A stretch of 64,000 nt of DNA from Pyropia haitanensis (GCA_008729055.1 SDUX01000005.1:3059018-3123017); one strand, 5' to 3'; counted from the stretch's first letter, positions 38,028 to 49,490 are shown. Program-made: numbers and translations. The notes: generated from the sequence alone by a model not told the origin.

Positions 38028-39485
38028 TCCGCCGCACGCCCTTTCCGGGCTCCCGCATGGGGCGGGACCTCCTCACCCTCACCGCCACCCTCCGCGTCGA
38101 CGACGGTAATGCCGACGCTGACGCCAACGCCGACGCGCCTGCCGCTGGCGGCGGCAGCGGCGGCGGCGGCGGCGGCGGCGGCGGTATGGCCGGCCGGCCG
38201 CCGTTGCGGCTGGCGGTATCGACGGCGCACCTTGAGTCGACCGCCGACGCGACGGCAACGGCGGAGCGTCGATCGCAGCTGCGGTCGCTCGCCGCGGCGC
38301 TCAACGCGGCTGCCGACGCGGGCGCGGCGGCCGTCTGGGGCGGCGACGGCAACCTCCGCGCCGCGGACGTGAGCGCGACGCTCGTCCGCAAGGCGCTGGC
38401 CGAGGACGAGGAGGCGCCGCCGCCCAAGCGATACGCGTCGCAGGGGGGGGGGGACGTCCGGCTGAGCGACGCGTTTGTCCAAGCAGGTACGTGGGGGGGG
38501 TGGCGGTGGTGGGGAGGGAGCGTGCGGGCGGGAGGTGGGAGGGGGGGGGGGGGGGGGGGGAGGGGGTGGTGCAGCAGCGAGCGGGGATTGGCTGCCGCCG
38601 TGGGTGGGGGCGTGGCGCGTCGCGGCACGAGCCGCGCCGCGGTCGGGTGCGCCCTCACTGGCGGGGCGGCCGCGGCGGCGGCGAATGGTGGAGGTTGTAC
38701 CGCCACCCCTGCCGGGACCCCCACCGGTTGCCGCGGGCTGCGGCACCGCTCGCCGCGGCCAGTGCCATTGTCGGGCGCAACAGTGGCTGACCGTCGCACC
38801 CGTGCCTCCTTCGTGGCCGCCCTCGGCCGCGCCGCCACTCCGCGTGTCTGTGTTTCACTGTTTGTCTTGCTGTTCCCCACGTGGTGCGACCGTCGCCGCG
38901 GGTGTGCGCACCGGTGCGCCGCCGTCGCCACCCGTCCCGCCCCCCCCCCCCTCTGCCCCCACAGGCTCCCCCGCGGCCGCGGCCTACACGTGGGACACCT
39001 CCGTCAATGACAACAAGACCTTCCCCGACGCGGCGTACGCGCCGCGCGCGCGCTTTGACCGCGTCCTGACGACGGGGCCGCCGGGCCGGCGGCCCGTGAC
39101 GGAGCACGTGGCGCTCGTCGGCACCGCCCGCGTGGGGGGGGGGGTGTTCCCGAGTGACCACTGGGGGGTGTGCGTGGACCTGCTGCTGCCGCTGCCGCCG
39201 CCAGTGACACCGGGGGGGGGGGGGGGGGAGGCGCGCGCCACGCGCCCGGCCGCACCAAGAAAAACGCGTGAGCATGTGTCCCGCGGTGTCACGTGGAGGA
39301 CCAATGGAATACAACACACAAGACAAGCAGCAACAAGCATACAAGGCCATCGCCGTGGGCCACCCGCCGAGAGACACACCGCAAGAAACCAAGAAGAAAC
39401 AGAACAAGTGGGAATATCAGTGCCCACCGCCTCACAGCCAAGCGGGAAGCAGCGGCGGATCGTGGCGCAACGGCCAGACGCCTAG
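36678..39485 (+). CDS. TDP2: Tyrosyl-DNA phosphodiesterase 2-like nuclease (exons to 38486 and from 38965), one homopolymer frame change
   Basis: An endonuclease/exonuclease/phosphatase-fold enzyme. The TDP2 family removes topoisomerase II tyrosine adducts from 5' DNA ends. All four catalytic motifs are visible: TWNVD (37571), LQEV (37669), GGDGNLR (38340) and FPSDHW (39150), together with the family signatures HLEST, YTWDT..N and RFDRVL. The domain is read in two frames before the intron: a -1 change is needed at G runs 37756-37763 or 37773-37783. Intron 38487-38964 (donor GTACGTGGG, acceptor ccccacag) keeps phase and joins FVQAG to SPAAAAYTWDT. First in-frame ATG is 36678, giving a basic Ala/Arg-rich presequence; ATG 36963 is the alternative. 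The N-terminal 290 residues are low-complexity. The stop is 39485, or 39271 if the run near 39212-39227 is also one base short. No RanBP2 or UBA domain seen. Confidence 0.82.
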
Positions 39486-41332
39486 TAGTCGTCCCCATCA
39501 TCCTCGTCGTCCACCTCTCCGTCGGCAATCGCCTGCGCGAGTTCTTGCTCCTCCTTGAGCCGCGCCCGCAACGCCTCCACCGACTCCTCCTCCGCCGCCC
39601 CGTCGGCAAACCGCAGCGCCCGTACCGCCTCGTTGTATATGTTAAGGCAAAACGTCACACGGGTGTGGTACGCGTCCGACGGCTCGGGGCCGCCATACAC
39701 GTCGCCCACGTCGGTGGACCGCATCCAACCGCCCTCATGGTCGATCGTCGCCTCGGTCACGCCGTCGCGGATCGCCTTGGCCACCACCGCCTCGGCCTCG
39801 GCCGCGCCAGGCAGCAGCAACCGCTCGGCCACGTCGGCCAGCGAGATGCGCGAGTACGAAGCAGACAGCTTACGAAGGCCGGTCTTGAGCACATTGTGCC
39901 GCAGCCGCCCGATCAGTGACCGGGTGCCATCCGCGTCAAAGGTCGAGCCGCACTGCTCGACCGTCTCCACAAAAGCCGACATGTCGCCAACACGCACGGC
40001 GGCGGTGAGGCGCAGGTACGGCGCCAGCGCCTCCCGCATCGGCGCTTCTGGCACCCGAAAAGTCGACCGGTCGGGAATGTCACCCGTGAGCAACTGCACC
40101 ACCACCGCCATCACCGCCACGTGCGTGCGAAAGCCGAGAGCCCCCTTTTGCGGCGCCTTCCGCGCCGCCTGCTGCAGGCACGTCAAGGCCTCAGAGTAGT
40201 CCAGCTGCACCGCCTTGACGCGGGCCACGTAATACAGGTGGCGGGCCAGCTGGTTGTTGGAACGAGTCTCTGGGAAGGGTGCGCGGGAGAGGAGCTTGTC
40301 CGCTTGGTCGTACAGCCGAAAAGAGATGTAATTACGCAGCAGGGCGTTCAGCACCGTCGCCTGCGTCGCGACATCCCGTCGCAGCGTGGCCGACCGGTAC
40401 GCCACCAGCAGCTGCGACCGGATGGCCGCGTGGCTGCCAGCCAGCTCGTGGGCACGGGCGTAGAAAAAGAAGGCGCGCGCTGACAAAGCGTCGAGGGTGC
40501 GCCGGTTGAGCTGCGACAGGTGTGCAACGAGCGCGTCGGCGACCCGCACGGCCAGCGCCGGCCCGTCAGCACTTTTCCGGTGATCCACAGTCAGCATAAC
40601 TGCTAGCAACAGCAAGTAAGCACCCGACTCGGGCGTGCATGGTGACGTCGGAGCGTTCGACCCGGCGTCGGCGCCAACGTCCATGCCAACGTCGGCGTCC
40701 GACGAGGACGCCGGCGCGGGGAGCGCCGACAAGGCGGCCAGCGCCTCCTTCTTCGCATCCGACTCCATGACGTGCGACCGCACCAGCGACGCCAGCACCG
40801 CGGGCGCAATACCGTGGCGCACGCGAGTGGTGCCCCGCAAGACGCGCGACAGCAGACGCATGTCTTTGGCGGACACAGCCTTGTCAATCGTCGCCACATT
40901 GCGCTTCACCTCTGTGGTGTCGAGCAAGCAGAAACCACCCGGACGCGATCAACAGTTCCGCACACACAAAGATAGCAGAGCAGCACATGTACAGCAGAAA
41001 AAATAACGGTTAGCAAGCAACGTATATGCACCAGATGAAAACCGCCAGTGCGAGTCTGGTCGCGAAAATGAGACCAGCTCTCTGCGCTCTGGCACGCGCG
41101 TGTGGGTGGAAAGCACCTTCAACAGGAGATAGGAACTGTTCCAGAACAACAACCGCAACCGCCACATGCCTCGCGCTGGCGCAATCTGGTGAGCAGCGAC
41201 CGCACTAGCTAGGCCGCTCCACGTACCAGCAAGGATCGACTCGGCCGTCGGCGCCGCCGCCGGCGTCTTCTCTACCACAGGCGCGACGGCCTTGGCGGGA
41301 GTATCGCTCATCTCTACGTCTGCGGCCACCAT
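39482..41332 (-). CDS. RPN3: 26S proteasome lid subunit RPN3/PSMD3 (join 39482..40911, 41227..41332)
   Basis: A PCI-domain scaffold subunit of the 19S lid. Exon 1 (ATG 41332) encodes an acidic 35-residue leader ending AESILA. Intron 40912-41226 (donor GTACGTGGA, acceptor caccacag) joins in phase to EVKRNVATIDKAV, matching the N-terminal helices of the family. Total 511 residues, against about 500-530 in other eukaryotes. Helical TPR-like repeats fill the middle (LNALLRNYISFRLYDQADKLL, HLYYVARVKAVQLDYSEAL). The PCI/winged-helix part is near 300-450, including ISLADVAERLLL and ATIDHEGGWM. The tail is acidic (DDEDDGDDY). Intact. It is divergent from RPN12 with 597 bp between start codons, and tail-to-tail with the TDP2-like gene, the stops overlapping by 4 bp in the longer TDP2 reading. 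Confidence 0.95.
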
Positions 41333-41929
41333 GATATGATCAGGCGTGGACGGGGGGGGCACACACGACCTCGGCTGACTCCCCGACACACGGCACGGCA
41401 CCTGCTTCGAGCAGCAGCAGACGGGGATGGCACGTCAGCTTCAGGAGAGGTGGAAGGAGCAACAAAGAGTATTCGCAGCGCACTGCCGCGCCAACCCTTC
41501 CAATGCAGGCAGTGCCTCCGCGTCACCACTGCAGTGCCGGATCGAGTCCAGCTACTCCGCCCACGTGACAGCAAGCACTTGGTGCGGGCCCTTTTGGGTC
41601 CTTATCCGCGGCATTGTGTCAGCTACCAGAAGTTCTGGGGGGGCTTGTGGGTCACTATTTTTCAAACGTCACTTGGGAATTTCACCTACCGTTGGCTGTA
41701 AGTTTTCTTGGCAGCTTCTCGCTGGCCAGCCGGAACGCCAGCAGCCGCGTCACCGTGGCGGTCGATCCACGTCCGGCTGCTGTGGGCGGGTGCCTTCCTC
41801 GTCTTGGCCGTGCCAGCAACAGGTCCGCTGCGGTGGGCGCGCCCGGTGGCTGGACGTCGCGTCTTATTCTTTGCAGCGCCTGTTCTTTGTTGGATATTGC
41901 TGGCCCGAGTGCCACGGTTCCGCCGGGCA
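41333..41929. promoter_or_regulatory. Shared divergent promoter region of RPN3 and RPN12
   Basis: 597 bp separate the two start codons, so both promoters must lie here or in the neighbouring introns. A CCACGTGAC box (E/G-box-like) is present at about 41561-41569. No TATA box is obvious for either direction. I did not find the yeast proteasome element GGTGGCAAA. Co-regulation is an inference from arrangement. Confidence 0.45.
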
Positions 41930-43357
41930 ATGACGACCAATGTGCGCACCGGCTTGGCCGACCTGCGCAAGGAGCTGGAGTCGCCCAAGCCGGACCTGGA
42001 GAAGTGCAAGAAGCTGCTGGTACAGCTCAAGGTAAGCAGTCTGCTGGTTCACGCTTTCCGTGCTGGTGTGCCTCTACCAGACAGCTGGGGCTGCGCACGT
42101 TCCTTGCAGCGGTGGCGTATTGTCGAGGCCCCTGACCTGATCAACTGCTGACTCTACTGTGTGGCTTGCCCAGGGTGCCTGGTCAGAATATCTGTCGTTG
42201 CTCTTCTGGGTGCCTGGCTGCTTCTGGTGTTCTGCTGTTGGCTCTTGCAGATTGCGCTGACGCAGCTAGCGGGGCTACAGCCCGCCGCAGAGCTGACCGC
42301 CGACGCTGTCAGGTACGTTCGTCTTGCGCGCTGGGCGGACACTCTTGTCTCGCCGCTCATGGAGCCCTGCTGGTGGTCTGTGCTGGGGTGGTGGCTGATG
42401 TGGATCCGCTTGGCCGGCGTGGTTTGTGCCATTGAGTTCAGCTGCTGACACACCTCTCTTGCTGCTTCCTGTGTGCTGTTGGTTTTGTGTGTGTTCCGTA
42501 TTGAGCCCACGTGGTCACTCTTGTTGATGATTGCAGCGAGCTTGAGCTTGCGCGTGATGTCTATGAGACGGCTGTACATTTGAGCGTCCTCAGTGAGGTA
42601 AGCTGCATGGCTTGTCCCTTGCAACATCGTGGCGGTTGGGTGGGCTCTCTTTCTGGTGGTCGCTTGTGTCTCATTTTCAGTGATGCGGTCACTGACCTGG
42701 CGCTGCTTTTCTCTCTTTGTGTTCTTCTGTTGCCGGCCAATGGCTGCTGTTTTGACTTTTCCTGCTTTGACTGTGCTTGCACAGGACATACCGTCGTTTG
42801 AGCGGCATGTGTCGCTGGTCAAGACGTACTACTTTGACTACGCGTCAGTGATGCCGGCGTCTCCCCGGGCGGGCCACCTGCTCGGCCTCAACCTGATGCG
42901 GCTCATTGCCCAAAATCGGATTGCAGAGTTCCACACGGAGCTGGAGCTGGTCCCTACCGAGCTGCGCACGGATTCCCACGTGGCCTACGCGCTGCGGCTG
43001 GAGCAGCAACTTACCGACGGCGCGTACGCCACGATTCTGTCCAACGCGGCAGACGTACCGGACGCGTCTTTCCGCTTCTTCATGGACACCCTCTGTGTGA
43101 CGGCGCGGAAAGAAACGGCCGACTGCGCGGAGCGGGCGTATGAGCTGCTGGATAAGGCGACGCTGGTCCGGCTGTTGGCGCTGGATGATCCCGCGGAGGT
43201 GGACACACTGGCCATGGAGCGGGGCTGGGTCGTCACTGGTGACACGGTCCGCTTTGGCGGGGACGATGCGGGCGAGGCAGCAGTGGACCTGGAGCTCTCA
43301 ATGGATTTGATCAAGCGCAACATGGAGTACGCCAAGGAGCTGGAGCGGATTGTTTAG
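41930..43357 (+). CDS. RPN12: 26S proteasome lid subunit RPN12/PSMD8 (join 41930..42031, 42251..42312, 42537..42597, 42785..43357)
   Basis: Last lid subunit to be assembled onto the 19S particle. Four exons give 265 residues, the usual size. Exon 1 from ATG 41930 ends LVQLK before GTAAGC; exon 2 starts IALTQL after ctcttgcag and ends before GTACGT; exon 3 (SELELARDVYETAV) ends before GTAAGC; exon 4 starts DIPSFERH after cttgcacag. All phases agree. Family signatures: YYFDY, HLLGLNLMRLIAQNRIAEFHTELE, a PCI-type winged helix containing ERAYELLDKATLVRLL, RGWVV, and the C-terminus EYAKELERIV. This is the most intron-rich gene here, with three introns in 0.75 kb. Intact. Confidence 0.95.
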
Positions 43358-43758
43358 GGCGGGGGTGCGGCCGCTGTTGTGCAGTTGAAAATTTTGTTCG
43401 AGTGTTTTCGTTGTTGCTTGCTTGCTGAAGCACGGCACGCGGACGACGCGACGGCCGTTGGACGCTGTCTTCGTCGTGCTGGCTGCATGAGCGTAGCGTG
43501 GACTGGCGCCACGATGCGCCCCCATCCGTCGACTCCTGCTGGTGTACTCAGATGGCAAGGTCGCTAGTGACGCGGGTCGCCCTCCCGCACAACATTGACC
43601 TGTTGGCTGCGGTGGTGAGCTTCGTTTGCTAGCAGCGTTGATGGCGTCGCCCAACACAGTCCATAGCCCACGGCAGACCTACATTTGCAACGGGCTCGCG
43701 CGACAGAGAAAAACAGGAGATCAAAATAGTACATGCTCAACCCCTAGAAGCCAAGGCC
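43358..43758. other. Convergent 3' region of RPN12 and the DDX21-like gene
   Basis: 401 bp between two convergent stop codons, moderate composition, with no open frame that looks coding. Confidence 0.5.
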
Positions 43759-45978
43759 TCAACGCCTAAACCCACCGCGACCTCCCCGGAACGAGCCGCC
43801 GCGGAACCCACCGCCGCCGCGACCTCCCCCGCCACCACCGCCACCACCGCGGAAGCCGCCCGACCGCCCACGCCACGCGTTCTTGCGCTCCGAGTTAGCC
43901 GACAAGGCAGACTGGAGGTCAAAGCGCTCCTCCTCCAGCGCCGGGAGCTCCCCAGACGCCAGCTCAAACGTGATACCGTCCGACCCCGGCACAAAGTCCT
44001 CAATCTCCTTCATGTGGTGCTGGGCCACGTCAAACACCGCCTGCGAGTGGTCAGCCGACAGCGTGAGACTACGGGCGCCGGAGGCCAGGCCGTGCGAAAA
44101 ATGGCGGCGGATGGGCACCCAAGCGGCATGTTGGCTTGCCAGCGGAACTGGCGACGTCATCACTACCGCCGCTTGGCCCTCAAAACAGGTCAGCATGGAC
44201 CGCACCTGGACCGCCTGGGTGCCAAACCCGGCGAGGCATGCCAACACAGCCGCGAGCGCCGCCTTTGGCTTGTCCTCCTCAGACACCCCAAACGGAGCGT
44301 CGTACTCGCGCAGCAGCTGGGCGGCAGATGAAGCAAACACCTTCAGGGTGGACGGCGGCACGGCATTGACCTTCTTCACCGTGTCGGGCGTGTTGGCAGC
44401 CACCATGTCCGCCGTTTGTGGCGCGGACACGCGCTTGAACTTGATCCCGGCCTTGTGCGTGATGAGGCCAATCGAGCTCTTCTCCCGCAACGAGAAGAAG
44501 GTGATGGCAGTGCCGGTCTTGCCCGCCCGGCCCGTCCGCCCCGACCGATGAATGTACGTCTCGTAGCTGGTTGGCGGGTGCGTCTGCACAACGAGCTCCA
44601 CATTGGGCACATCCAGGCCGCGTGCGGCCACGTCCGTAGCCACAAGGACCCGAATCTTCCCAGAGCGGAACGCGGCAATCGTCTGCTCCCGAGTCGCCTG
44701 AGGGATGTCCCCATGCAGGGTGCCAATCGTACCAAGTGCCGCTGTGATAGTCGGCGTGGAGCCCAAGTCCGTGGCTTCCGCCTTGGTGTCCGTGAAGATG
44801 AGGCACTTGCCGGTAGGGCCCGCGTACATGCGAATCACGTCAGCAAGAACACCCAGCCGAGAACCAGGCGGGCACGACAGCATCAGGTGCGTAATATCCG
44901 TGTTGGTGCGGTTCTTGTCATCCGACACCATGTCCACCGTCTCCGTCGCGTCCGACCGCAGGTACTTGGAGGCCAGGTCCTTGACCCAGCGAGGAATGGT
45001 CGCGGAAAAGAGCAGCGTCTGCTTGACGTCTGCCGTGCACGCGGCCAGGATCTTTTCCACATCCTCGGAGAAGCCCATCGACAGCATCTCATCCGCTTCG
45101 TCCAGCGCCACGTAGCGCACGCCGGCAAGGTTCAACGTCCCCCTCTCGAGGTGGTCCAACACCCGGCCGGGGGTGCCCACCAGGATGTCCAGGCCACGGC
45201 CCAAGCGCAGTGCCGATAATTGGGGGCCCATTGGGGAGCCACCATAAAAGCACGCCGACTTGAGGCCGTGCGCGTTGCCAATCCACGCAAAGTCCCGCTC
45301 CACCTGCTGCGCCAGCTCCCGCGTCGGCGCCAGCACCAGCACGAGCGGCTTCCCCTGCCGGCCAGGCAGCTCGCCCGCCTGCTGAGAAGCGGCCAGGGCC
45401 TCCACAATGGGCAGCACAAACGCGAGCGTCTTACCCGAGCCCGTCCGGGCACGGCCAATAATGTCGAGCTTCTTGTGAAAGAGCATGTCAAACGTAGCGG
45501 CCTGGATGGGGAAGAGGGCATTGATGCCCTTGGACGCCAGCGCCTTGACCGTCGGCGCCGACAACGCGTACTTGGCAATCGCCAGGTCGTCTGCTTTAGG
45601 GATGGCGGCCTTGGTCGCGCTCGCCAGCTGCCGGTCCTCCTCGTCTGCGTCGCCAAAAACAATCTTCCCGTCGCCCACCGGAATAGCCCGCACCTCTGCC
45701 GGCGCGGGGGTGCCGGCCTTGGGCCGCTTGGTTACCCGCGTCGGCGCGACAGGCGTGGCGGGCATGCCAGCGTTGTCGGTGGCCGCGTCGTCGTCCGAGT
45801 GCTTGCGCTTCTTGTCCGACTTGACCTTCTTGGCGCTGCCCTCCTTGGCCGTCTTGGCCGCCGACTTCTTCTCCTTGCGCTCCTTCTTGGCACACGCCTT
45901 CTCGTCCACGTTGTCGACGGGCATGGCGGCGACAGCCCGCTCGTCCAGGGACGCAGGTACGCCTTCCCCACGACCCAT
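43759..45978 (-). CDS. Nucleolar DEAD-box RNA helicase of the DDX21/Gu type
   Basis: ATP-dependent RNA helicase related to vertebrate DDX21/Gu and plant RH7/RH3, which act in ribosome biogenesis. Single exon, 739 residues from ATG 45978. A Lys-rich nuclear-type N-terminus (KKERKEKKSAAK, KKVKSDKKRKH) is followed by the core: LFPIQAATF, motif I ARTGSGKT (Lys183), PTRELAQQ, VGTPGRVLD, DEAD (293-296), [28 protein letters not shown]-like domain follows (about 560-690, with SMLTCFEGQAAVVMTS), then an RGG/FRGG tail ending GGFRR. The open frame extends to another ATG at 46536, but the extra 186 residues look unlike the family and are Pro/Arg-rich. Nuclear/nucleolar placement follows from the family and the Lys-rich end; a plastid form is unlikely because no transit peptide is seen. 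Confidence 0.93.
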   Translation of the reverse strand: MGRGEGVPASLDERAVAAMPVDNVDEKACAKKERKEKKSAAKTAKEGSAKKVKSDKKRKHSDDDAATDNAGMPATPVAPTRVTKRPKAGTPAPAEVRAIPVGDGKIVFGDADEEDRQLASATKAAIPKADDLAIAKYALSAPTVKALASKGINALFPIQAATFDMLFHKKLDIIGRARTGSGKTLAFVLPIVEALAASQQAGELPGRQGKPLVLVLAPTRELAQQVERDFAWIGNAHGLKSACFYGGSPMGPQLSALRLGRGLDILVGTPGRVLDHLERGTLNLAGVRYVALDEADEMLSMGFSEDVEKILAACTADVKQTLLFSATIPRWVKDLASKYLRSDATETVDMVSDDKNRTNTDITHLMLSCPPGSRLGVLADVIRMYAGPTGKCLIFTDTKAEATDLGSTPTITAALGTIGTLHGDIPQATREQTIAAFRSGKIRVLVATDVAARGLDVPNVELVVQTHPPTSYETYIHRSGRTGRAGKTGTAITFFSLREKSSIGLITHKAGIKFKRVSAPQTADMVAANTPDTVKKVNAVPPSTLKVFASSAAQLLREYDAPFGVSEEDKPKAALAAVLACLAGFGTQAVQVRSMLTCFEGQAAVVMTSPVPLASQHAAWVPIRRHFSHGLASGARSLTLSADHSQAVFDVAQHHMKEIEDFVPGSDGITFELASGELPALEEERFDLQSALSANSERKNAWRGRSGGFRGGGGGGGGGRGGGGFRGGSFRGGRGGFRR

Positions 45979-48062
45979 GAGGAGCTGTACAGAGACAAGG
46001 AGGGAGTCTAGCGGAAGAAAAAAGAGACCAGACGGGGGAGGACGGGTGCGCCGGATGGTGGGGCGCTGTGGAGCCCGGAGCAACAGCGCAAACCGAGCAA
46101 GACCAGCTGCCTGGGTGAGGGGGCTGGTACGGTCGAATCCTACCAGACGACGCCGTCGACGCCGCGGAGAAAGGGCCTCGTCGGCGTCTCGCACTGGACG
46201 GGCGCCGTGTGCGCCAAGCCCAAAAAAAGAAAAGAAAACAGTGCCGAAGCCCCCCCTCGCACAAAGGCCGCTGGGGGTGGTGGCACGTGTCGCCCCATGC
46301 GTTTCGGCGCCGCCGCCCGCCGCCGCCCGCCGCCGGTGCGCGGCCGGGGCCGACGGCGGCGGTGCGGGATCCTCCTGCAAAATGGGACGCGGAATGGGTG
46401 GTGGCGGATCACTTGCAATTCCAAACGTCTTGGCAGCGGGCCAGTCAGCGGCCGCCGTCGTCTTCTTGCTTGTTCTTGTGGCGGAAAAACGAGGACGATA
46501 AAGTGGACCACTTGTAATTGTTTTGTTTGTTGACATGGTAGATAACTTTGTTAAAGAAAAACAGGATGGCAGCCGATCGATATAGCCCTCTCCTGTCTAT
46601 TCTAGTGACCAGATTCACGAATCCATCGGGAGTAATTCAAGCGGGTTGTTGGTGCCTCTTTTCTCGTAATTTCTGCTATCTTCAAGATGTATTGACCCCG
46701 GCAGTGGACTGCGCGCATTGCCCGGCTGTCTATCGTCGGCATTTGGGCGACGGACAGGAGACATGGGGGAAAGTGCGCGGTGGACGCGGCGCAGTGGGGG
46801 GCAGGAACACAGTAGGTGGTGACGATGCCGAGGGAACACAAGCGGACGCAGGCAGGATGGTGGGCGGAGCAGAAAACCCGAGAGCGAGGACGTAACGAGA
46901 GGCAGTCGTCGGTCTGGACGAGTTTGGATTGATACCCCCTGCCCCCTCTTCGGGGTCAACAACGGTGGTTTCTCTGAGGAATACGTGATCCTCAACGCCG
47001 GTTAAAGTAACCCTATTGCTAGTAGAGTAGATACTACGACTGTGGCGACAGAGCTTCCTGTCCAATAGACGACGGTCGTTCTCGCTGTACCTTCTTGTCT
47101 GTAGGCGACAGGTTGGGCGCGGCTCCTGTGGAGGCCCCTTCGATTGACAAGCCACCACCAAGGTGACGAGAGCAGACGGGACGTCTTCATCGACAGCCTC
47201 TTCTCAAACGCAGAGTAGGAATAGGTGGAACGAGACAGACGGGGAGACGGCGGGGCGCGAAGGACTGGTCCGGTGCCTCTGGAGCATGGATGGTGAAGTA
47301 TTGAGCGCCCACAGCAAACCTGCCCCTCTTGTTGACCTTCCCAACTGTCTTCGCCTCTTCTCATTGCGCTGCGCCTGCGACGAGATGGTCACGCCACCGT
47401 CGTAATCGCCGCGGCGCCATGAACTGTCGCGGGCGGTCACCATAGCGGCGTTGAACTAGCTGGGGAAAACCTCGCCACTCTGCTTCGTGGCCGCGCTACG
47501 GTTGTGCCGGCATAACGCCTTGTCTACGCTGAGAACCCATGCCGCTCAGCATCCCCCCCACGCAGACGGACGGAATCCCGTCCCGGGGACCCCATTCTCA
47601 CTCTTCCAACACTGCACCTGCGCCTGCTGTGACGCTGGTTGCGTGCAGCCACACTTCCCGACCACTGGGGGTTGCGGTGTCCCAGGCGGCCGCCGCTGCA
47701 GCAGCACGCCCACTGTTGGTGTGGCCTCCCCCTCGTTTGGGAGTGGCGACGAATGACGATGACAGGGGCGCACACGTGCATCCTCCTGCTGGGATGGCCT
47801 CCCCGGCCGCCCGCGGTGGCGCTGCAGAGAGGCGGGCACTCCCCACGCCGCCGATCGCGCTCTGATATCCCTGCCACCGGTCATAGGACAATTCTGTCTT
47901 TTAATGTCAATGCTCCGAGAGCAGAATCGCCCTCGATGCGGTAACCTTCCCTCTCTGGGTGTTGGGCGAGTCTGGCGGACACGCCGTCAGGGTCGTCAAG
48001 CCTCGACGACTGAGACCTCCAGTTGCTTCCTGGGACCATCCGCTCCAGTCTCCCTGCGCCCC
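45979..48062. other. Intergenic region, no supported gene
   Basis: 2.1 kb. 45979-46510 is probably leader and promoter of the DDX21-like gene. 46550-47500 has moderate composition with stops in all frames at short intervals. A plus ORF 47539-47865 (108 codons, ATG) has no recognisable feature. Confidence 0.45.
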
Positions 48063-49490
48063 TCACTTTGGGGGGCCGCCCCAAGTGGTTTTCCCGCGCC
48101 CCCCTCCCTTCCCTGCTCCTCCCTCCCCGACCACTGCCGACGCCGACGCCGCCGCCGTCGCCGCCGCAGCCGCCGCCGCGGCTGCCGCCACCCCCTTGGC
48201 GTGCTGCTTGCGGTGGTAGCTCATGCTGCTGGCCCACTTGAACCGGCGGCCACACCCCGCCACCCCACACACAAACGGCGTCTCGGTGGTGTGCAGCCGC
48301 GCGTGCGTCTTGGCGTTGGAGCGGAACCGGGCCACCGACGCGCAGCCGGGGTAGGTGCAGCGGAAGAGGCGGCGGCCAGGGCGGGGGCGGGGGGAAGGCA
48401 TCCATGCGGGGAGGGGGAAGGCTGATGGGCCTGTTCCATCGCCCGTTGTCGCGACCGGACCGACGCCTGAGGCGGTGGAGATGTCGACGCCGCCGCCGCC
48501 GCCGCCGCGACGAGCGGCCGAGAGAGGGTACCAAGAGGGGGAGGCGGGCGTGGGGGAGGACGCCGCTTCTTCAATCAGCGTGTATGGGAGGGGGCTCTGC
48601 GCGCCGTCCCGGGCACCCCCGCGGGCGGGGGGAGACCGTGGGGGCGGGGAGGGGCTGCGGTCGGTAGGCACCGCCGCCGCCACTACGCGTGCGCCCTCGC
48701 CATGGAACGGCAAAGGGCGAGCGGGCGGTGTCGGCAGCAGCGAGTCATTGCCTGCACCCCAGACGTGGTCGACACCGCTGCCGCCGTCGCCTAGGCCACC
48801 CCTGCCTCCGCCGCTGCGGAGAGCAGCGCGCCGCGGGGCGGGCAAGACGACCTGCCCGCAGGCGGGTCTCTCCAACGGCCGGCGGCGCGTGGTAGGGTCG
48901 GCCGCCTCAGCGACGGCGGAGGCGGCAGCGGAAAGCTCCATCGTCCTTGCCGGCGCCCGCGGGGGCACCCACCCCCTAGTAGGCAGGGAGACGGGGGAAG
49001 TAGCCACGTTCGTCGGTGGCGCAGCGCCCCAGCCGGGGGATCTCTCCGCCGGTGTCCTCGGGGACGTGGCCGCCGGCGGGGATATCGGCGGTCGCGGCCG
49101 CGGTAGCGGCGGAGGCAGCCGAGGAGACGACCCCATGGACGGGAACAGAGGGCGTGGCAGCGGCGGCAGGGGTGACGGCGCGGCATCGTCTGGCATTGGC
49201 TTGACAGCCGCGGCGGCGTCTGTGTTGGCGACGGTGGAGACAGCGGTGTCGGTGGGAGTGTCCGCGCCAGGCGACGCCGGCGGCGTCCCCGGTGGCCACC
49301 AGCCCTCCCCCGCCGCATACGGCAGCAGTCGCGAGGCGGCGGCGGAGAGGGGTACCCTCGGCGCCATAGGGGTGTACAGCCCCGCCAGGAGCGCGACGGT
49401 GCCACGGCCCATGAGCGCCCGTCGTCGCCGCGCGGGTGCCACCGCTGTCGGCCCCATTGCACCCGCCGAGGACAGGAAGCCACGAGGCAT
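48063..49490 (-). CDS. C2H2 zinc-finger protein, two C-terminal fingers
   Basis: A probable DNA-binding protein of 475 residues from ATG 49490 (MPRGFLSSAG). A long Pro/Ser/Ala-rich region without domain is followed near residues 375-432 by two adjacent fingers: CTYPGC..H-X3-H, then after a TTETPFVC linker CGVAGC..H-X3-H (both C-X4-C-X12-H-X3-H). The PGC / AGC spacing resembles finger pairs of TFIIIA- and Zic-like proteins. The tail is poly-Ala then Gly/Lys. The open frame continues upstream to 50180 but is Arg/Pro-rich and crosses a TATA-like element at 49609, so the shorter start is preferred. It is a different gene from the four-finger protein at 8.8-12.7 kb and shares no obvious sequence outside the fingers. 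Confidence 0.8.
   Translation of the reverse strand: MPRGFLSSAGAMGPTAVAPARRRRALMGRGTVALLAGLYTPMAPRVPLSAAASRLLPYAAGEGWWPPGTPPASPGADTPTDTAVSTVANTDAAAAVKPMPDDAAPSPLPPLPRPLFPSMGSSPRLPPPLPRPRPPISPPAATSPRTPAERSPGWGAAPPTNVATSPVSLPTRGWVPPRAPARTMELSAAASAVAEAADPTTRRRPLERPACGQVVLPAPRRAALRSGGGRGGLGDGGSGVDHVWGAGNDSLLPTPPARPLPFHGEGARVVAAAVPTDRSPSPPPRSPPARGGARDGAQSPLPYTLIEEAASSPTPASPSWYPLSAARRGGGGGGVDISTASGVGPVATTGDGTGPSAFPLPAWMPSPRPRPGRRLFRCTYPGCASVARFRSNAKTHARLHTTETPFVCGVAGCGRRFKWASSMSYHRKQHAKGVAAAAAAAAAATAAASASAVVGEGGAGKGGGRGKTTWGGPPK

Noticed and set aside
46534..46536. Upstream ATG extending the DDX21-like protein by 186 residues
   Set aside because: The extension is Pro/Arg-rich and unlike helicase family N-termini; the downstream ATG precedes the expected Lys-rich region.
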